A stretch of 64,000 nucleotides of DNA from Kordia sp050633145 (lineage in GTDB: Bacteria > Bacteroidota > Bacteroidia > Flavobacteriales > Flavobacteriaceae). A program made the position numbers and the translations under genes. Below the pieces are notes generated by a model. The model saw nothing but the letters and a program-made list of their open reading frames with translations, ran no database searches and had not been told where the DNA came from. The stretch spans positions 1-64,000 of the forward strand of contig NZ_JBOEFY010000020.1 in NCBI RefSeq assembly GCF_050633145.1. The letters are read 5' to 3'. Each line of letters begins with the position of its first letter. Positions within the stretch are counted from its first letter, which is position 1. Below, piece after piece: positions 1 through 7,933 of this stretch.

Positions 1-44
1 ATGTTTTTGTTGTGTTGTTATTTTTATAAACTTTCTTAAAAACA

Positions 45-78
45 GAAAAGCCCGATTCTTAGGTAGAACCGAGCTTTT
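45..78. terminator. Weak hairpin, possible terminator
   Basis: Arms 46-54 and 70-78 (AAAAGC-c-CG against CG-a-GCTTTT) pair with one mismatch. It may end a transcript that enters from the left edge of the window. Between here and the next hairpin (79-207) I see no gene or clear motif. Confidence 0.3.
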
Positions 79-207
79 ATACTGTTGTATATATATTCTT
101 TATTCCAAAGAATAGTTTGGTTCTAATGCGAACAATAGCTTGGCGTTACCAAGTATTGCTACGATATGTTTTTGTCCTGTTTTGATCATATGTTGAAAAT
201 AATGCAT

Positions 208-246
208 AAAAAAACCCGAGCCTTTTTTATGACTCGGGTTTTTATG
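208..246. terminator. Rho-independent terminator, bidirectional
   Basis: Perfect 8-bp stem AACCCGAG/CTCGGGTT (213-220 with 233-240), flanked by an A run on the left and a T run on the right. It can therefore terminate on either strand. It lies just past the minus-strand small ORF and the EEP gene, so it probably ends that transcript. Confidence 0.6.
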
Positions 247-260
247 ATGTGATATCTATA

Positions 261-416
261 TTATTTAAAGATACAACTGGTAAAACCTAAGTCGTATGTC
301 GGAATGTTTCCGGCACCTTTTCGATATGTAAGTTTTACGTTTTGCACTTTATAGTTTTTGTTAATATTTATTTTTTGTTTTGTCACGTTTTGATGTTTGC
401 AAATATAGAAGATCAT
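261..416 (-). CDS. Possible small protein, 51 aa
   Basis: An open frame of 51 codons starts 17 nt after the stop of the upstream EEP gene and ends just before a strong terminator. A GTG at 384-386 could be an alternative start giving 41 aa, and it would sit just after a TAnnTTTG-like box (TATATTTG on the minus strand). The product is basic and ends in a short segment with one Cys. I do not recognise a family. A real small gene, a truncated gene or chance are all possible. Confidence 0.3.
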   Translation of the reverse strand: MIFYICKHQNVTKQKININKNYKVQNVKLTYRKGAGNIPTYDLGFTSCIFK

Positions 417-433
417 TTTTTAATTTTCCAAAT

Positions 434-1321
434 TTATTTTTTCTCAGCCTCTTTTTTGAGGTACATTTTGAGCATGGAATGATCGGATTTCCAAGTGGTA
501 TTTTTTTCCGTTTTTAGAATTTCGACATCTTTGGAAACCCAGATGTGATCTAGGGAAAGTAACGGAATGTTCCAAAACCAAGTTTCTCGAAATCCGTTTC
601 CTTTTTCCGTGAATGCATGTTGGTAATTTTTTTTGAATTTTTTAAAATATAACGACTCAAATGGCGTATTAAAGTCTCCTAAAATGATTGTTTTGTCTTC
701 CGTTTTGACTTCAGAAATGATACTTTCTAGCATCGGTTTTCGAAAATGCCTGAGATCTGAAGAAACATCTATTGCATAAAAATGTGTGTTTTTTGTGCTA
801 AAATGAACCACAACAACATGATCTTTTGTTTTTACTTTTGAATGAATTTTTATGGGTGTTTTTGAAAAAATTCCAACGGATTTTTCGGTGAGTTCAAAAT
901 GATAGTTTTTGTGTTTTTCTTTTATTTTTTGATAGTCGTATTCATCACATTCAATTAAAACCATCACATCAGGAGTTGATTTGCTTACCAAAAATGCATC
1001 TTCAAAGTTTCGGATTCTGTACGCATTCCACAATACAATTTCTAAGGAATTGCCAGTATCAACATCAGGCGAATACGTGTAGCTTCTACTTACCCAAATT
1101 ACCGTTAATAGAAGCACTAATACTGTATAGTACTTTCTGGCGGAAGCCTTTATAAACAGCAGTAAAAATAATAATCCGAGCATTATCATCGGAAGCGGAG
1201 TTCCATAAAATACCAAGCCTGAGATATAGAATGCATCTTTGATCGTAAAATGAATTATGATCGCTACACACAAGAAAACTTGAAGTGATTTTTTTAGGTA
1301 ATGACGCAGTTTTACTTTCAA
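434..1321 (-). CDS. Endonuclease/exonuclease/phosphatase-family membrane protein
   Basis: A 295-aa protein with two parts. Residues about 12-80 form three hydrophobic segments that should anchor it in the inner membrane. Residues about 94-290 form an EEP fold: WNAYR (98-102), a metal-binding Glu in IECDE (about 124), GDFNTP (215-220), LDHIWVS (257-263) and SDHS (279-282). These are the usual metal and catalytic positions of the family (Mg2+-dependent phosphodiesterases, including AP endonuclease and sphingomyelinase relatives). The substrate cannot be inferred; membrane-tethered EEP proteins of this type are common in Flavobacteriaceae. The start lies 2 nt after the stop of the upstream small membrane gene, so the two are probably cotranscribed. 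Confidence 0.85.
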   Translation of the reverse strand: MKVKLRHYLKKSLQVFLCVAIIIHFTIKDAFYISGLVFYGTPLPMIMLGLLFLLLFIKASARKYYTVLVLLLTVIWVSRSYTYSPDVDTGNSLEIVLWNAYRIRNFEDAFLVSKSTPDVMVLIECDEYDYQKIKEKHKNYHFELTEKSVGIFSKTPIKIHSKVKTKDHVVVVHFSTKNTHFYAIDVSSDLRHFRKPMLESIISEVKTEDKTIILGDFNTPFESLYFKKFKKNYQHAFTEKGNGFRETWFWNIPLLSLDHIWVSKDVEILKTEKNTTWKSDHSMLKMYLKKEAEKK

Positions 1322-1323
1322 TT

Positions 1324-1905
1324 TTATGTTGTAAGCTGTAAATAGTTTTTAAAGAAATTTTCAAACCATACCAAATCGCTTCTTAAATGATTGCTTTTGA
1401 AGCCTTCTATACTTATGATTGTGACTTGATTTCCTTCTTTATCTTCCAAGAAAACATTTCCCATCAAAATACTATCGCCGTGAATTTCAATACTGTTTTT
1501 GATAGTTGCTAAATTTTCTACATCATATTTTTTTTCCTTTCCATCTACTTTCAGGACTAATTTCCTATTGGAGAGAACTTTTGATGCATGATTTTCCTTT
1601 TTCTTTTTTCGAATGCGCAGTAAACCACCATACGCAAAGCCTATTAGAGCAAAGCCACTTACATATGCCAATCCAAATACTAGTTGAATTTTAGGAATAT
1701 AAACGCCATAAAAAATGATGAATAGAGATACACCTAGTACAACAATACTCCCTAAAGTTAATGGCATTAAGAAGTAAATTAGAAGTTGTTGATAGTCTGT
1801 TTTTGCTGTTTTGATGATGATGCGATCACCTCTTTTTTCAAAATTGATTTTGTGTCGTTTTAATTTTTGCTCAAATAAGTTAATCTCATTTTTTATGTTA
1901 AACAT
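1324..1905 (-). CDS. Hypothetical two-TM membrane protein
   Basis: A 193-aa protein of unrecognised family. A soluble N-terminus of about 38 residues is followed by two hydrophobic segments (about 42-68 and 74-97), a basic patch with several consecutive Lys/Arg, and a C-terminal soluble domain of about 90 residues. The layout resembles small membrane proteins with a PH-like cytoplasmic domain, but that is only a guess from architecture. It sits directly upstream of the EEP gene on the same strand with 2 nt between them, which suggests a two-gene operon. Confidence 0.65.
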   Translation of the reverse strand: MFNIKNEINLFEQKLKRHKINFEKRGDRIIIKTAKTDYQQLLIYFLMPLTLGSIVVLGVSLFIIFYGVYIPKIQLVFGLAYVSGFALIGFAYGGLLRIRKKKKENHASKVLSNRKLVLKVDGKEKKYDVENLATIKNSIEIHGDSILMGNVFLEDKEGNQVTIISIEGFKSNHLRSDLVWFENFFKNYLQLTT

Positions 1906-1966
1906 GATCTGTTTTTTGAAGTAAATCTTGGGTTCATAGTCGTTTCCCGCTTAGGTGAGAACAAGC

Positions 1967-2464
1967 TTATCGCAACGGATATCCTTTTCCTGCCCACCAA
2001 GGATGCAATTCTATTTCCAAACGTCCTGCTTTTACAGATGGATCTGAGTTTGCTAAACTGTCTGCCATTTCAAGGGTTGGCACATTGTAAATTGTAACGC
2101 CACGAATGTCTCCCAAATCACCAAAAGGTCCCGAAATATCTGCATATCCTAAGTCATACATTTTCTTTAAATGTGCCAAATGCAAGCGCTGTAAACTGTC
2201 TGCCGTTCGCTTGCTTTGTTCACGGTTTTTTCCTTTTTTTAGAAATGCCATGAAGTATTGTTGCATCAAGATGGTATCTTTTGTTTTTGGATCTATAAAT
2301 TCTATGATTTTATACCCTTTGTCTGTTAGTTTTTTGATTTCAGCTGGGGAAAATTTTTTGGTTTCTTTGTGTGTATGTTTAATTTCTTGTTTGTGATTTC
2401 CGTTGGAATTGTTACACGAAACGCTAAAAATTGCGATCAAGATTAGGCAGATATATTTATTCAT
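1967..2464 (-). CDS. YciI-like domain lipoprotein
   Basis: 165 aa from the ATG at 2464. A longer frame reaches 2572, but that part lies inside the CYTH gene, and the 2464 start gives a clean lipoprotein signal with an SVSC lipobox (Cys17). The mature part carries a YciI-like alpha/beta domain: a strand around MQQYFMAFLKKG, a helix with LQRLHLAHLKKMYDLG, then GPFGDLGDIRG and a C-terminal strand ending in ELHPWW. YciI relatives are small ferredoxin-like proteins, mostly of unknown reaction. Export as a lipoprotein is uncommon for the fold. The gene overlaps the end of the CYTH gene by 8 nt, so translation is probably coupled. Confidence 0.75.
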   Translation of the reverse strand: MNKYICLILIAIFSVSCNNSNGNHKQEIKHTHKETKKFSPAEIKKLTDKGYKIIEFIDPKTKDTILMQQYFMAFLKKGKNREQSKRTADSLQRLHLAHLKKMYDLGYADISGPFGDLGDIRGVTIYNVPTLEMADSLANSDPSVKAGRLEIELHPWWAGKGYPLR

Positions 2465-2933
2465 GACGCCAAGTTTTATATGGTTTTTTACTGAGTTGAG
2501 AGTTGTAATAGTTGGTTTGACCTGTAACTTCTTCGCCAAGCCAATCAGGTTTTTGAAAGGTTTCATTTTCATGCTGTAATTCTACTTCGGCTACAATAAG
2601 TCCTTCGTTTTCGCCAAAGAATTCGTCTACTTCAAAAATATGATTTCCATAAGGAATGTTGTACCGTATTTTTTCAATGATTCCTTTTTCGCAGAGATGT
2701 AGCAATTCTTTTGCTTCTGCTACTGAAATTTCTGTTTCCCATTCGAAACGACTTGTTCCACTTTCGTTAGATTTTCCTTTGATGGTTAGAAATCCTTGAT
2801 TTCCTTTTATACGAACTCGAACTGTACGTTCGGCATGTGTATTGAGAAAACCTTGCGCTATTTGGAAAGAACTTCTGGCTTCTTTTTTAAATTTTAGACT
2901 GTTAACGAGAAATTTTCGTTCTATTTCTTGCAT
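2457..2933 (-). CDS. CYTH domain protein
   Basis: 158 aa beginning with the family signature EIERKFLV (residues 3-10), followed by alternating charged strands with RVRIKG, FLTIKG and the acidic EVDEFFGENEGLIVAEVEL block. These residues line the tunnel of CYTH (CyaB/thiamine triphosphatase) proteins, which bind triphosphate groups with divalent metal. Many bacterial members are inorganic triphosphatases, so tripolyphosphate or a nucleoside triphosphate is the likely substrate, but which one cannot be told. It is divergent from dinB, with about 40 nt between the starts, and overlaps the downstream YciI-like lipoprotein. Confidence 0.85.
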   Translation of the reverse strand: MQEIERKFLVNSLKFKKEARSSFQIAQGFLNTHAERTVRVRIKGNQGFLTIKGKSNESGTSRFEWETEISVAEAKELLHLCEKGIIEKIRYNIPYGNHIFEVDEFFGENEGLIVAEVELQHENETFQKPDWLGEEVTGQTNYYNSQLSKKPYKTWRHE

Positions 2934-2974
2934 GAATATCGTTATAGACTGCTAAAGATATTATAATTTTGAAT

Positions 2975-4087
2975 ATGGACTTTGATTTCCCTTTACGAAA
3001 AATTATTCATGTGGATATGGATGCGTTCTATGCGTCTGTAGAACAGATGGATAATCCTGAACTGAAAGGAAAAGCACTTGCGGTTGGCGGTGGCGGAAAA
3101 CGTGGCGTTGTGAGTGCAGCTAGTTATGAAGCACGAAAGTTTGGTGTACGAAGTGCCATCAGCGGTTTTTTGGCTAAGAAACGTTGTCCTGAGTTGATTT
3201 TTGTGCGCCCGAGATATGAACGTTATAGTGAAATTTCTAAACAGATTCGGAAAATTTTTTATGAGTATACCGATCTCGTGGAACCTTTGTCTTTGGATGA
3301 AGCGTATTTGGACGTGACTCAGAATAAGAAAGGAAATCCGAGCGCATCTTTGATTGCTGAGGAAATTAGAGCTAAGATTTTGAAAGATGTAGGCTTAACC
3401 GCTTCCGCAGGAATTTCCATTAATAAATTTGTTGCAAAAGTTGCCAGTGATTATAATAAGCCGAACGGACAAAAAACGGTTCCGCCAGAAGAAGTATTGG
3501 AGTTTTTGGAAGCGTTAGATATTCGAAAGTTTTATGGCGTTGGGAAAGTGACTGCTGAACGCATGTATCAGCTCGGAATTTTTACAGGAAAGGATTTGAA
3601 AAACAGAGATGTTGAGTTTTTAACTGAACATTTCGGCAAGTCGGGAAGCTTTTATTATAACGTTGTGAGAGGAATTCACCTCAGTGCTGTAAAACCCAAT
3701 AGAGTTGCAAAATCGGTTGCTGCCGAACGTACATTTTCAGATAATTTGACAAGTGAGATTTTTATGCTTGAAAAACTTGAAAATATTGCCAACGAACTCG
3801 AAAAGCGCTTAAAAAAGTATGCTATTTCGGGAAAAACAATTACTTTAAAAATAAAATACAGCGATTTTACCACACAAACTCGAAGCAAAACTATTCTCTA
3901 TTATATTGCAGATAAAGATTTGATTTTTGAAACGGTAAAAGATTTATTGTATCAAGAGAAATTGAAGGATTCTGTGCGTTTGTTAGGCATTTCTTTAAGC
4001 AATTTGAACACTGATAAGAAAGAAAAAAGCACAAAAAAAACTGAAGAGAAAAAGAGTATTTCTGTTCAGTTGAAGTTTGATTTTTGA
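2975..4087 (+). CDS. dinB: DNA polymerase IV (Y family)
   Basis: 370 aa from the first ATG; the frame opens at a TTG 6 nt earlier. Catalytic motif I is HVDMDAFYASVEQ (Asp14) and motif III is SLDEAYLDVT (Asp108, Glu109), the metal-binding carboxylates of the Y-family palm. A helix-hairpin-helix thumb region (FYGVGKVTAERM) and a little-finger domain follow. The C-terminus is Lys-rich and ends in SVQLKFDF, which resembles the C-terminal beta-clamp-binding peptide of Pol IV (family knowledge). It does error-prone translesion synthesis. It stands alone, divergent from the CYTH gene, and is followed by a repeat-rich gap. Confidence 0.95.
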   Translation: MDFDFPLRKIIHVDMDAFYASVEQMDNPELKGKALAVGGGGKRGVVSAASYEARKFGVRSAISGFLAKKRCPELIFVRPRYERYSEISKQIRKIFYEYTDLVEPLSLDEAYLDVTQNKKGNPSASLIAEEIRAKILKDVGLTASAGISINKFVAKVASDYNKPNGQKTVPPEEVLEFLEALDIRKFYGVGKVTAERMYQLGIFTGKDLKNRDVEFLTEHFGKSGSFYYNVVRGIHLSAVKPNRVAKSVAAERTFSDNLTSEIFMLEKLENIANELEKRLKKYAISGKTITLKIKYSDFTTQTRSKTILYYIADKDLIFETVKDLLYQEKLKDSVRLLGISLSNLNTDKKEKSTKKTEEKKSISVQLKFDF

Positions 4088-4226
4088 TTAATTAGATCGC
4101 TAACGCTCTTAGACCGCTGTCGCTTCTAGATTGTTAGACTGACTTAGACTTCTTGGAATGTTAGATTTTTTTTATTCTATATTCTTATTCTATTTTTTTA
4201 GTGGAATTTCCTTCTTTTACAAATAG

Positions 4227-4246
4227 ATTCCTGCCTGCGCAGGAAT
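4227..4246. repeat. Short perfect hairpin element
   Basis: ATTCCTGC/GCAGGAAT arms of 8 bp with a CTGC loop, followed by GACA. It resembles the short ATTCC-N-GGAAT repeats found between genes in many bacteria. A degenerate relative may lie near 34641-34665. Confidence 0.55.
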
Positions 4247-4262
4247 GACAATGAAGTTTAAA

Positions 4263-4376
4263 CGTCAGTTCGAGTGGAATTCTGAAAGAATTTTGTATCG
4301 AGATCTACTTGGAAAAGTGATTGTTTATTAATAGATCTCGATACAACGAATCACAGATTCGTCACTCGATCTGACG
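4263..4376. repeat. Dispersed inverted-repeat element, complete copy
   Basis: Two outer arms pair: 4263-4276 (CGTCAGTTCGAGTG) with 4363-4376, and 4293-4307 (TTGTATCGAGATCTA) with 4332-4346 exactly. Each arm also contains its own small hairpin (4347-4361 on the right, about 4278-4292 on the left), so the whole could fold as a four-way cruciform. Partial copies lie at 33689-33757, 34720-34796, 55417-55493 and 63443-63478. It fills the gap 4088-4387, whose first part holds TTAGAC-rich short repeats and no gene. Confidence 0.7.
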
Positions 4377-4387
4377 CCTTAATTTCA

Positions 4388-5011
4388 CTAATTTATAGAT
4401 ACTTTCGAAAGCACATACAACATTTCGGTTCCTATTTGTTGGCAACGTTCGTCATATTTTGCAGCTTCTTGTGGTGTTCCATCAAATGCTTTTGGATCTT
4501 TAAAAGGCAAGGCAATTCTGAAATCTGTTCCTGGCACAAAAGGACAACCTTCATCAGCTTCCGTACACACCATTATTGCAGCGAATTCTTCTGTAGGATT
4601 CGGAGCTTCTTCAAAACGTTTTGAAAATGCTTGATATGCTTCTTGATCTGTTTTCCACTGAACATTATAGATCGGGTTTTTAGCTTCAGCCTCTTTTGTT
4701 ACTTCAAAACCGATTCTTTGTACCGCAGCAATTGCATTTGGATTGAAAGCCGTTGCTTCCGTTCCACCTGAAAAAGATTCTAGCGTTGGCAATTGATAAT
4801 AATCTGCTGCTGCTGCTAACCATAATTGTCCTAAATGACTTCTTCTTGAGTTGTGTGTGCAAATCACAATCAGTTTTGGCGCTTTTTTATCGTTATACTT
4901 TTTTTGAATGTACGCAGATAGTGTTTCTAGTTGCGCTTTTCTATCCTCAGCAATTGAATCAAAATTCTCTGTGAGTTTTTCAATGTTTTCTAGTAATTCT
5001 TGAAGAATCAT
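4388..5011 (-). CDS. Low-molecular-weight phosphatase / ArsC-like protein
   Basis: 207 aa. The phosphate-binding loop CTHNSRRS (Cys-X5-Arg, around residue 51) matches the P-loop of low-molecular-weight protein tyrosine phosphatases and thioredoxin-type arsenate reductases. A DPKAFDG segment near residue 173 could supply the general-acid Asp. At 207 aa it is longer than typical 130-155-aa members, with an extra N-terminal helix and an internal insertion containing CTEADEGCPF. Flavobacteriaceae usually carry this form as a single gene annotated as protein-tyrosine phosphatase. No ars transport or regulator gene is adjacent, so an arsenate role is not supported by context. Confidence 0.8.
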   Translation of the reverse strand: MILQELLENIEKLTENFDSIAEDRKAQLETLSAYIQKKYNDKKAPKLIVICTHNSRRSHLGQLWLAAAADYYQLPTLESFSGGTEATAFNPNAIAAVQRIGFEVTKEAEAKNPIYNVQWKTDQEAYQAFSKRFEEAPNPTEEFAAIMVCTEADEGCPFVPGTDFRIALPFKDPKAFDGTPQEAAKYDERCQQIGTEMLYVLSKVSIN

Positions 5012-5098
5012 AATTGGTTTTAATTAAAAAAATATGCTTTAATACAGACACGTATCAAAGCATATTGCTGTACTATTTATTTTTTTGATTTGATTTGT

Positions 5099-6529
5099 TT
5101 ATTCGATCAATGATACACGCAAGGTATTTACCATTCCTTTGTCTGTAATTGGCATGGCAGCCAAGTTGATTAACATATCGTCTTTCTTTACAAACCCTTT
5201 TTCTTTAGCTATTAGATTTACATCTTCAACGGTATCATCTGTACTTACAAATTTGTCATAGAAGAATGCTTTTACGCCCCAAAGTAGGTTTAATTGTGTT
5301 AGAATTCTTTTGTTTGATGTAAATACTAAAATGTGTGAAGCTGGTCGCCAAGCAGATATTTGAAATGCTGTATATCCACTATTTGTTAAGGTACATATAG
5401 CTTTTGCTTTTATTTCGTTTGCCATGTGCGATGCATGATAACACACCGATTTTGTAATGTATCGTTTGGTACGAATGTGTGGCGGTTCTTCTGGCACGTT
5501 GATTAACGGAGAATCTTCAACACTTTTGATGATTCTTGTCATTTGCTCAATTACTTGCACAGGATATTTACCAACCGAAGTTTCTCCAGATAACATTACT
5601 GCATCTGCTCCATCCATAACAGAGTTTGCTACGTCATTTACCTCAGCTCTTGTAGGCGTAAGGCTTGTAATCATGGTTTCCATCATTTGTGTAGCAATGA
5701 TTACTGGTATTCTCGCTTTTTTAGCGCGAAGTACTAGTTGCTTTTGGATTAATGGAACTTCTTGTGCTGGCACTTCTACTCCCAAATCGCCACGTGCAAC
5801 CATTAAACCATCACAATAGGCAACAATTTTATCAATGTTTGCAACTGCTTCTGGCTTTTCTATTTTGGCAATGATTGGAATTTTATGTTCTGAATGTTCA
5901 TTGATAATGGCTTGTAAATCCATTAAATCTTGACTGTGACGTACAAACGATAAAGCTAACCAATCTACTTCTTGCCCAATGGCAAAAATGGCATCTTTCA
6001 CATCTTTTTCTGTCAAAGCAGGCAATGAAATATCTGTATTTGGAAGATTAACTCCTTTTTTAGACTTTAATGGACCACCTTGAATTACTTTGGTAGTTAC
6101 TTCTTGTTTTCCATCACTTTTTACGACTTCAAACATTAGTTTTCCGTCATCAAGTAAAATACGTTCACCAGCTTTTACATCTCTTGGAAAGTTTTCGTAA
6201 TTCATGTACACCCTTTTTGATGTTCCTTTGAATTCTTTTCCTGTACAAAATTTGATTTCGTCTCCTGGCTCTACAATAACATCTTCTGACATTACGCCAA
6301 CTCTTAGTTTTGGGCCTTGTAAATCGGCTAATATTGACGTGTTATATCCGTATTCATCACTTAATTCGCGAATCATTGTTATACGTTCTTTTACATCGTC
6401 ATAATTGGCATGCGAAAAGTTGATGCGAAATACATCTACTCCTTGCTCTATCATTTTTTTAAGGGTTTCCTTAGAGCTTGTTGCAGGTCCTAATGTAGCT
6501 ACTATTTTCGTCTTTTTTCTTTTTGGCAT
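5099..6529 (-). CDS. pyk: Pyruvate kinase
   Basis: 476 aa, the usual bacterial length. Motifs in order: RINFSHA near residue 34, LADLQGPKLRVG, the active-site segment IIAKIEKPEA, ARGDLGVE (metal and substrate binding) and MDGADAVMLSGET. It catalyses phosphoenolpyruvate + ADP to pyruvate + ATP, the last glycolytic step, in the cytoplasm. Its ATG shares one base with the stop of the upstream IPExxxVDY gene (TAATG), so translation of the two is coupled. It is the last gene of its transcription block before the phosphatase gene. Confidence 0.97.
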   Translation of the reverse strand: MPKRKKTKIVATLGPATSSKETLKKMIEQGVDVFRINFSHANYDDVKERITMIRELSDEYGYNTSILADLQGPKLRVGVMSEDVIVEPGDEIKFCTGKEFKGTSKRVYMNYENFPRDVKAGERILLDDGKLMFEVVKSDGKQEVTTKVIQGGPLKSKKGVNLPNTDISLPALTEKDVKDAIFAIGQEVDWLALSFVRHSQDLMDLQAIINEHSEHKIPIIAKIEKPEAVANIDKIVAYCDGLMVARGDLGVEVPAQEVPLIQKQLVLRAKKARIPVIIATQMMETMITSLTPTRAEVNDVANSVMDGADAVMLSGETSVGKYPVQVIEQMTRIIKSVEDSPLINVPEEPPHIRTKRYITKSVCYHASHMANEIKAKAICTLTNSGYTAFQISAWRPASHILVFTSNKRILTQLNLLWGVKAFFYDKFVSTDDTVEDVNLIAKEKGFVKKDDMLINLAAMPITDKGMVNTLRVSLIE

Positions 6530-7014
6530 TACTCAAAAATTAAATTGTTCTTAGATTTTAGTTGGTTTGCATCTAAAATATATGCGGTAATTACTTCTGC
6601 TATTGCATTTATTTTAGATACTATGATTTTTGGGGATTTTAAATGACTTTCGGTCGATATTTTTACAAAATAATCAACTTTTTTTCGTTCAGGAATTAAG
6701 TACTTGGAAACAGTTCTTTTTCCTTGTTGTTCTGAAAATAATGATCCAGCGCTTGCAATTCGTTCTACTTCTTTTCTGCTTGTATTTGTTACTAAATTCC
6801 AAGTAACAAAGTTTTTTTCATCATCCCATTCATAAATAGAAAAAGAAGCTTCCATATAATTATAATCCAAATCTTCCTGTTTTCTTGCTAATTTTAGATT
6901 GAGATTACTATTTAACAAATACGCCAATCGATAATCTTCTGCTGAACAATGAATTGCAATCAACGTATAGTTATCTTCTTCAAAATCATCCTCAAAGAGT
7001 TTATGAATTGCCAT
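6529..7014 (-). CDS. IPExxxVDY family protein
   Basis: 161 aa from ATG 7014; the frame could open 18 nt earlier, but the residues from MAIHKL onward look like the native N-terminus. The family-defining motif IPERKKVDY is near residue 115. The protein is a small soluble alpha/beta protein of unknown biochemical role, found in Bacteroidota and typically between rnc/fabF and pyk as here. The one-base stop/start overlap with pyk suggests its level is tied to pyruvate kinase. Confidence 0.85.
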   Translation of the reverse strand: MAIHKLFEDDFEEDNYTLIAIHCSAEDYRLAYLLNSNLNLKLARKQEDLDYNYMEASFSIYEWDDEKNFVTWNLVTNTSRKEVERIASAGSLFSEQQGKRTVSKYLIPERKKVDYFVKISTESHLKSPKIIVSKINAIAEVITAYILDANQLKSKNNLIFE

Positions 7015-7198
7015 AAATCTTGTTATTATCAAATGTAAATATAGGACTTAATGCCTATATAAAGGTTAATTTTTAGTAATGTTTATGAAGATTTCGTAAC
7101 GAAAACGTTATAGCTGATGTATTCTTTTTTAGAAATCGTAAAATAAGAGATGATTATTGCGAAATTTGAGATAAAAACAGTGGATTGTCTCTAAAATA

Positions 7199-7933
7199 TT
7201 AGGGCATAATTTGTTTTTGAAAGGCAAAATAAGCTCTTTTTGATGCTTTTTCTTCTGCTTTCTTTTTGGAAGTTGCACGTGCTTTTCCAACAACACGATT
7301 GTCGATAAACAACTTAACTGCAAAATGTTTCAATTCGTCATTTCCGGTATCTTCATATACATCGTATTTGAAGTTCTTTTTTTCTTTTTGACACCATTCA
7401 ATGAGCAAACTTTTATAGCTGATTACCTTTCCTTCTAAACGTTCAATATCTACATACGGAGAAATTACACGAAGGTGAATGAACTTTTCGCAGTATTTAT
7501 ATCCTTTATCTAAAAAAATAGCACCAACTAAGGCTTCAAATAAATTTCCATGAATGTTTTCACCAAAATTATCTTTAGGAATGCGAGAACGCACTAAATC
7601 GATCAATTTTAAATCGCGACCTAATTCATTTAAGTGTTCACGACTCACAATTTTTGAGCGCATTTTGGTTAAATATCCTTCATTTCCAGAAGGAACTTCT
7701 AAAAAAAGATACGAAGATATGACACTGCTTAACATGGCATCACCTAAAAATTCTAGTCGTTCGTAGTTTACAGAATTCCCTTTCGAGTCTTTCTGATTCA
7801 TCGAACGATGTGTAAAAGCTTTCTTATAAATTCGCTTTCTTTTGGTTTTAAATCCGAGAATATCTTCAAGTTCAACAAAAAAATCCCCATCTTCATCAGA
7901 TCGGGAATTTAATATTTTGCGAACAAAATTCAT
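7199..7933 (-). CDS. rnc: Ribonuclease III
   Basis: 244 aa. The RNase III signature ERLEFLGDAML (about residues 58-68) and the second acidic cluster EALVGAIFLDKGY (Glu/Asp metal ligands) define the nuclease domain, and the C-terminal 70 residues form a double-stranded RNA-binding domain ending in KKKAEEKASKRAY. It cleaves double-stranded RNA in rRNA and mRNA processing. Its ATG abuts the fabF stop without a gap, so it is translated in the acpP-fabF-rnc operon. A perfect hairpin upstream in the same operon could be a substrate. Confidence 0.95.
   Translation of the reverse strand: MNFVRKILNSRSDEDGDFFVELEDILGFKTKRKRIYKKAFTHRSMNQKDSKGNSVNYERLEFLGDAMLSSVISSYLFLEVPSGNEGYLTKMRSKIVSREHLNELGRDLKLIDLVRSRIPKDNFGENIHGNLFEALVGAIFLDKGYKYCEKFIHLRVISPYVDIERLEGKVISYKSLLIEWCQKEKKNFKYDVYEDTGNDELKHFAVKLFIDNRVVGKARATSKKKAEEKASKRAYFAFQKQIMP

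Noticed and set aside
261..416. SymE-type toxin identity for the small ORF
   Set aside because: A weak likeness in the C-terminal 25 residues lacks the conserved GKWL segment, so I gave it no function.
2465..2572. Upstream extension of the YciI-like lipoprotein
   Set aside because: It lies inside the CYTH gene in another frame and would destroy the clear lipoprotein signal starting at 2464.
4388..5011. Part of an arsenic-resistance operon
   Set aside because: The active-site loop fits arsenate reductase, but no arsR, arsB or acr3 gene is adjacent.
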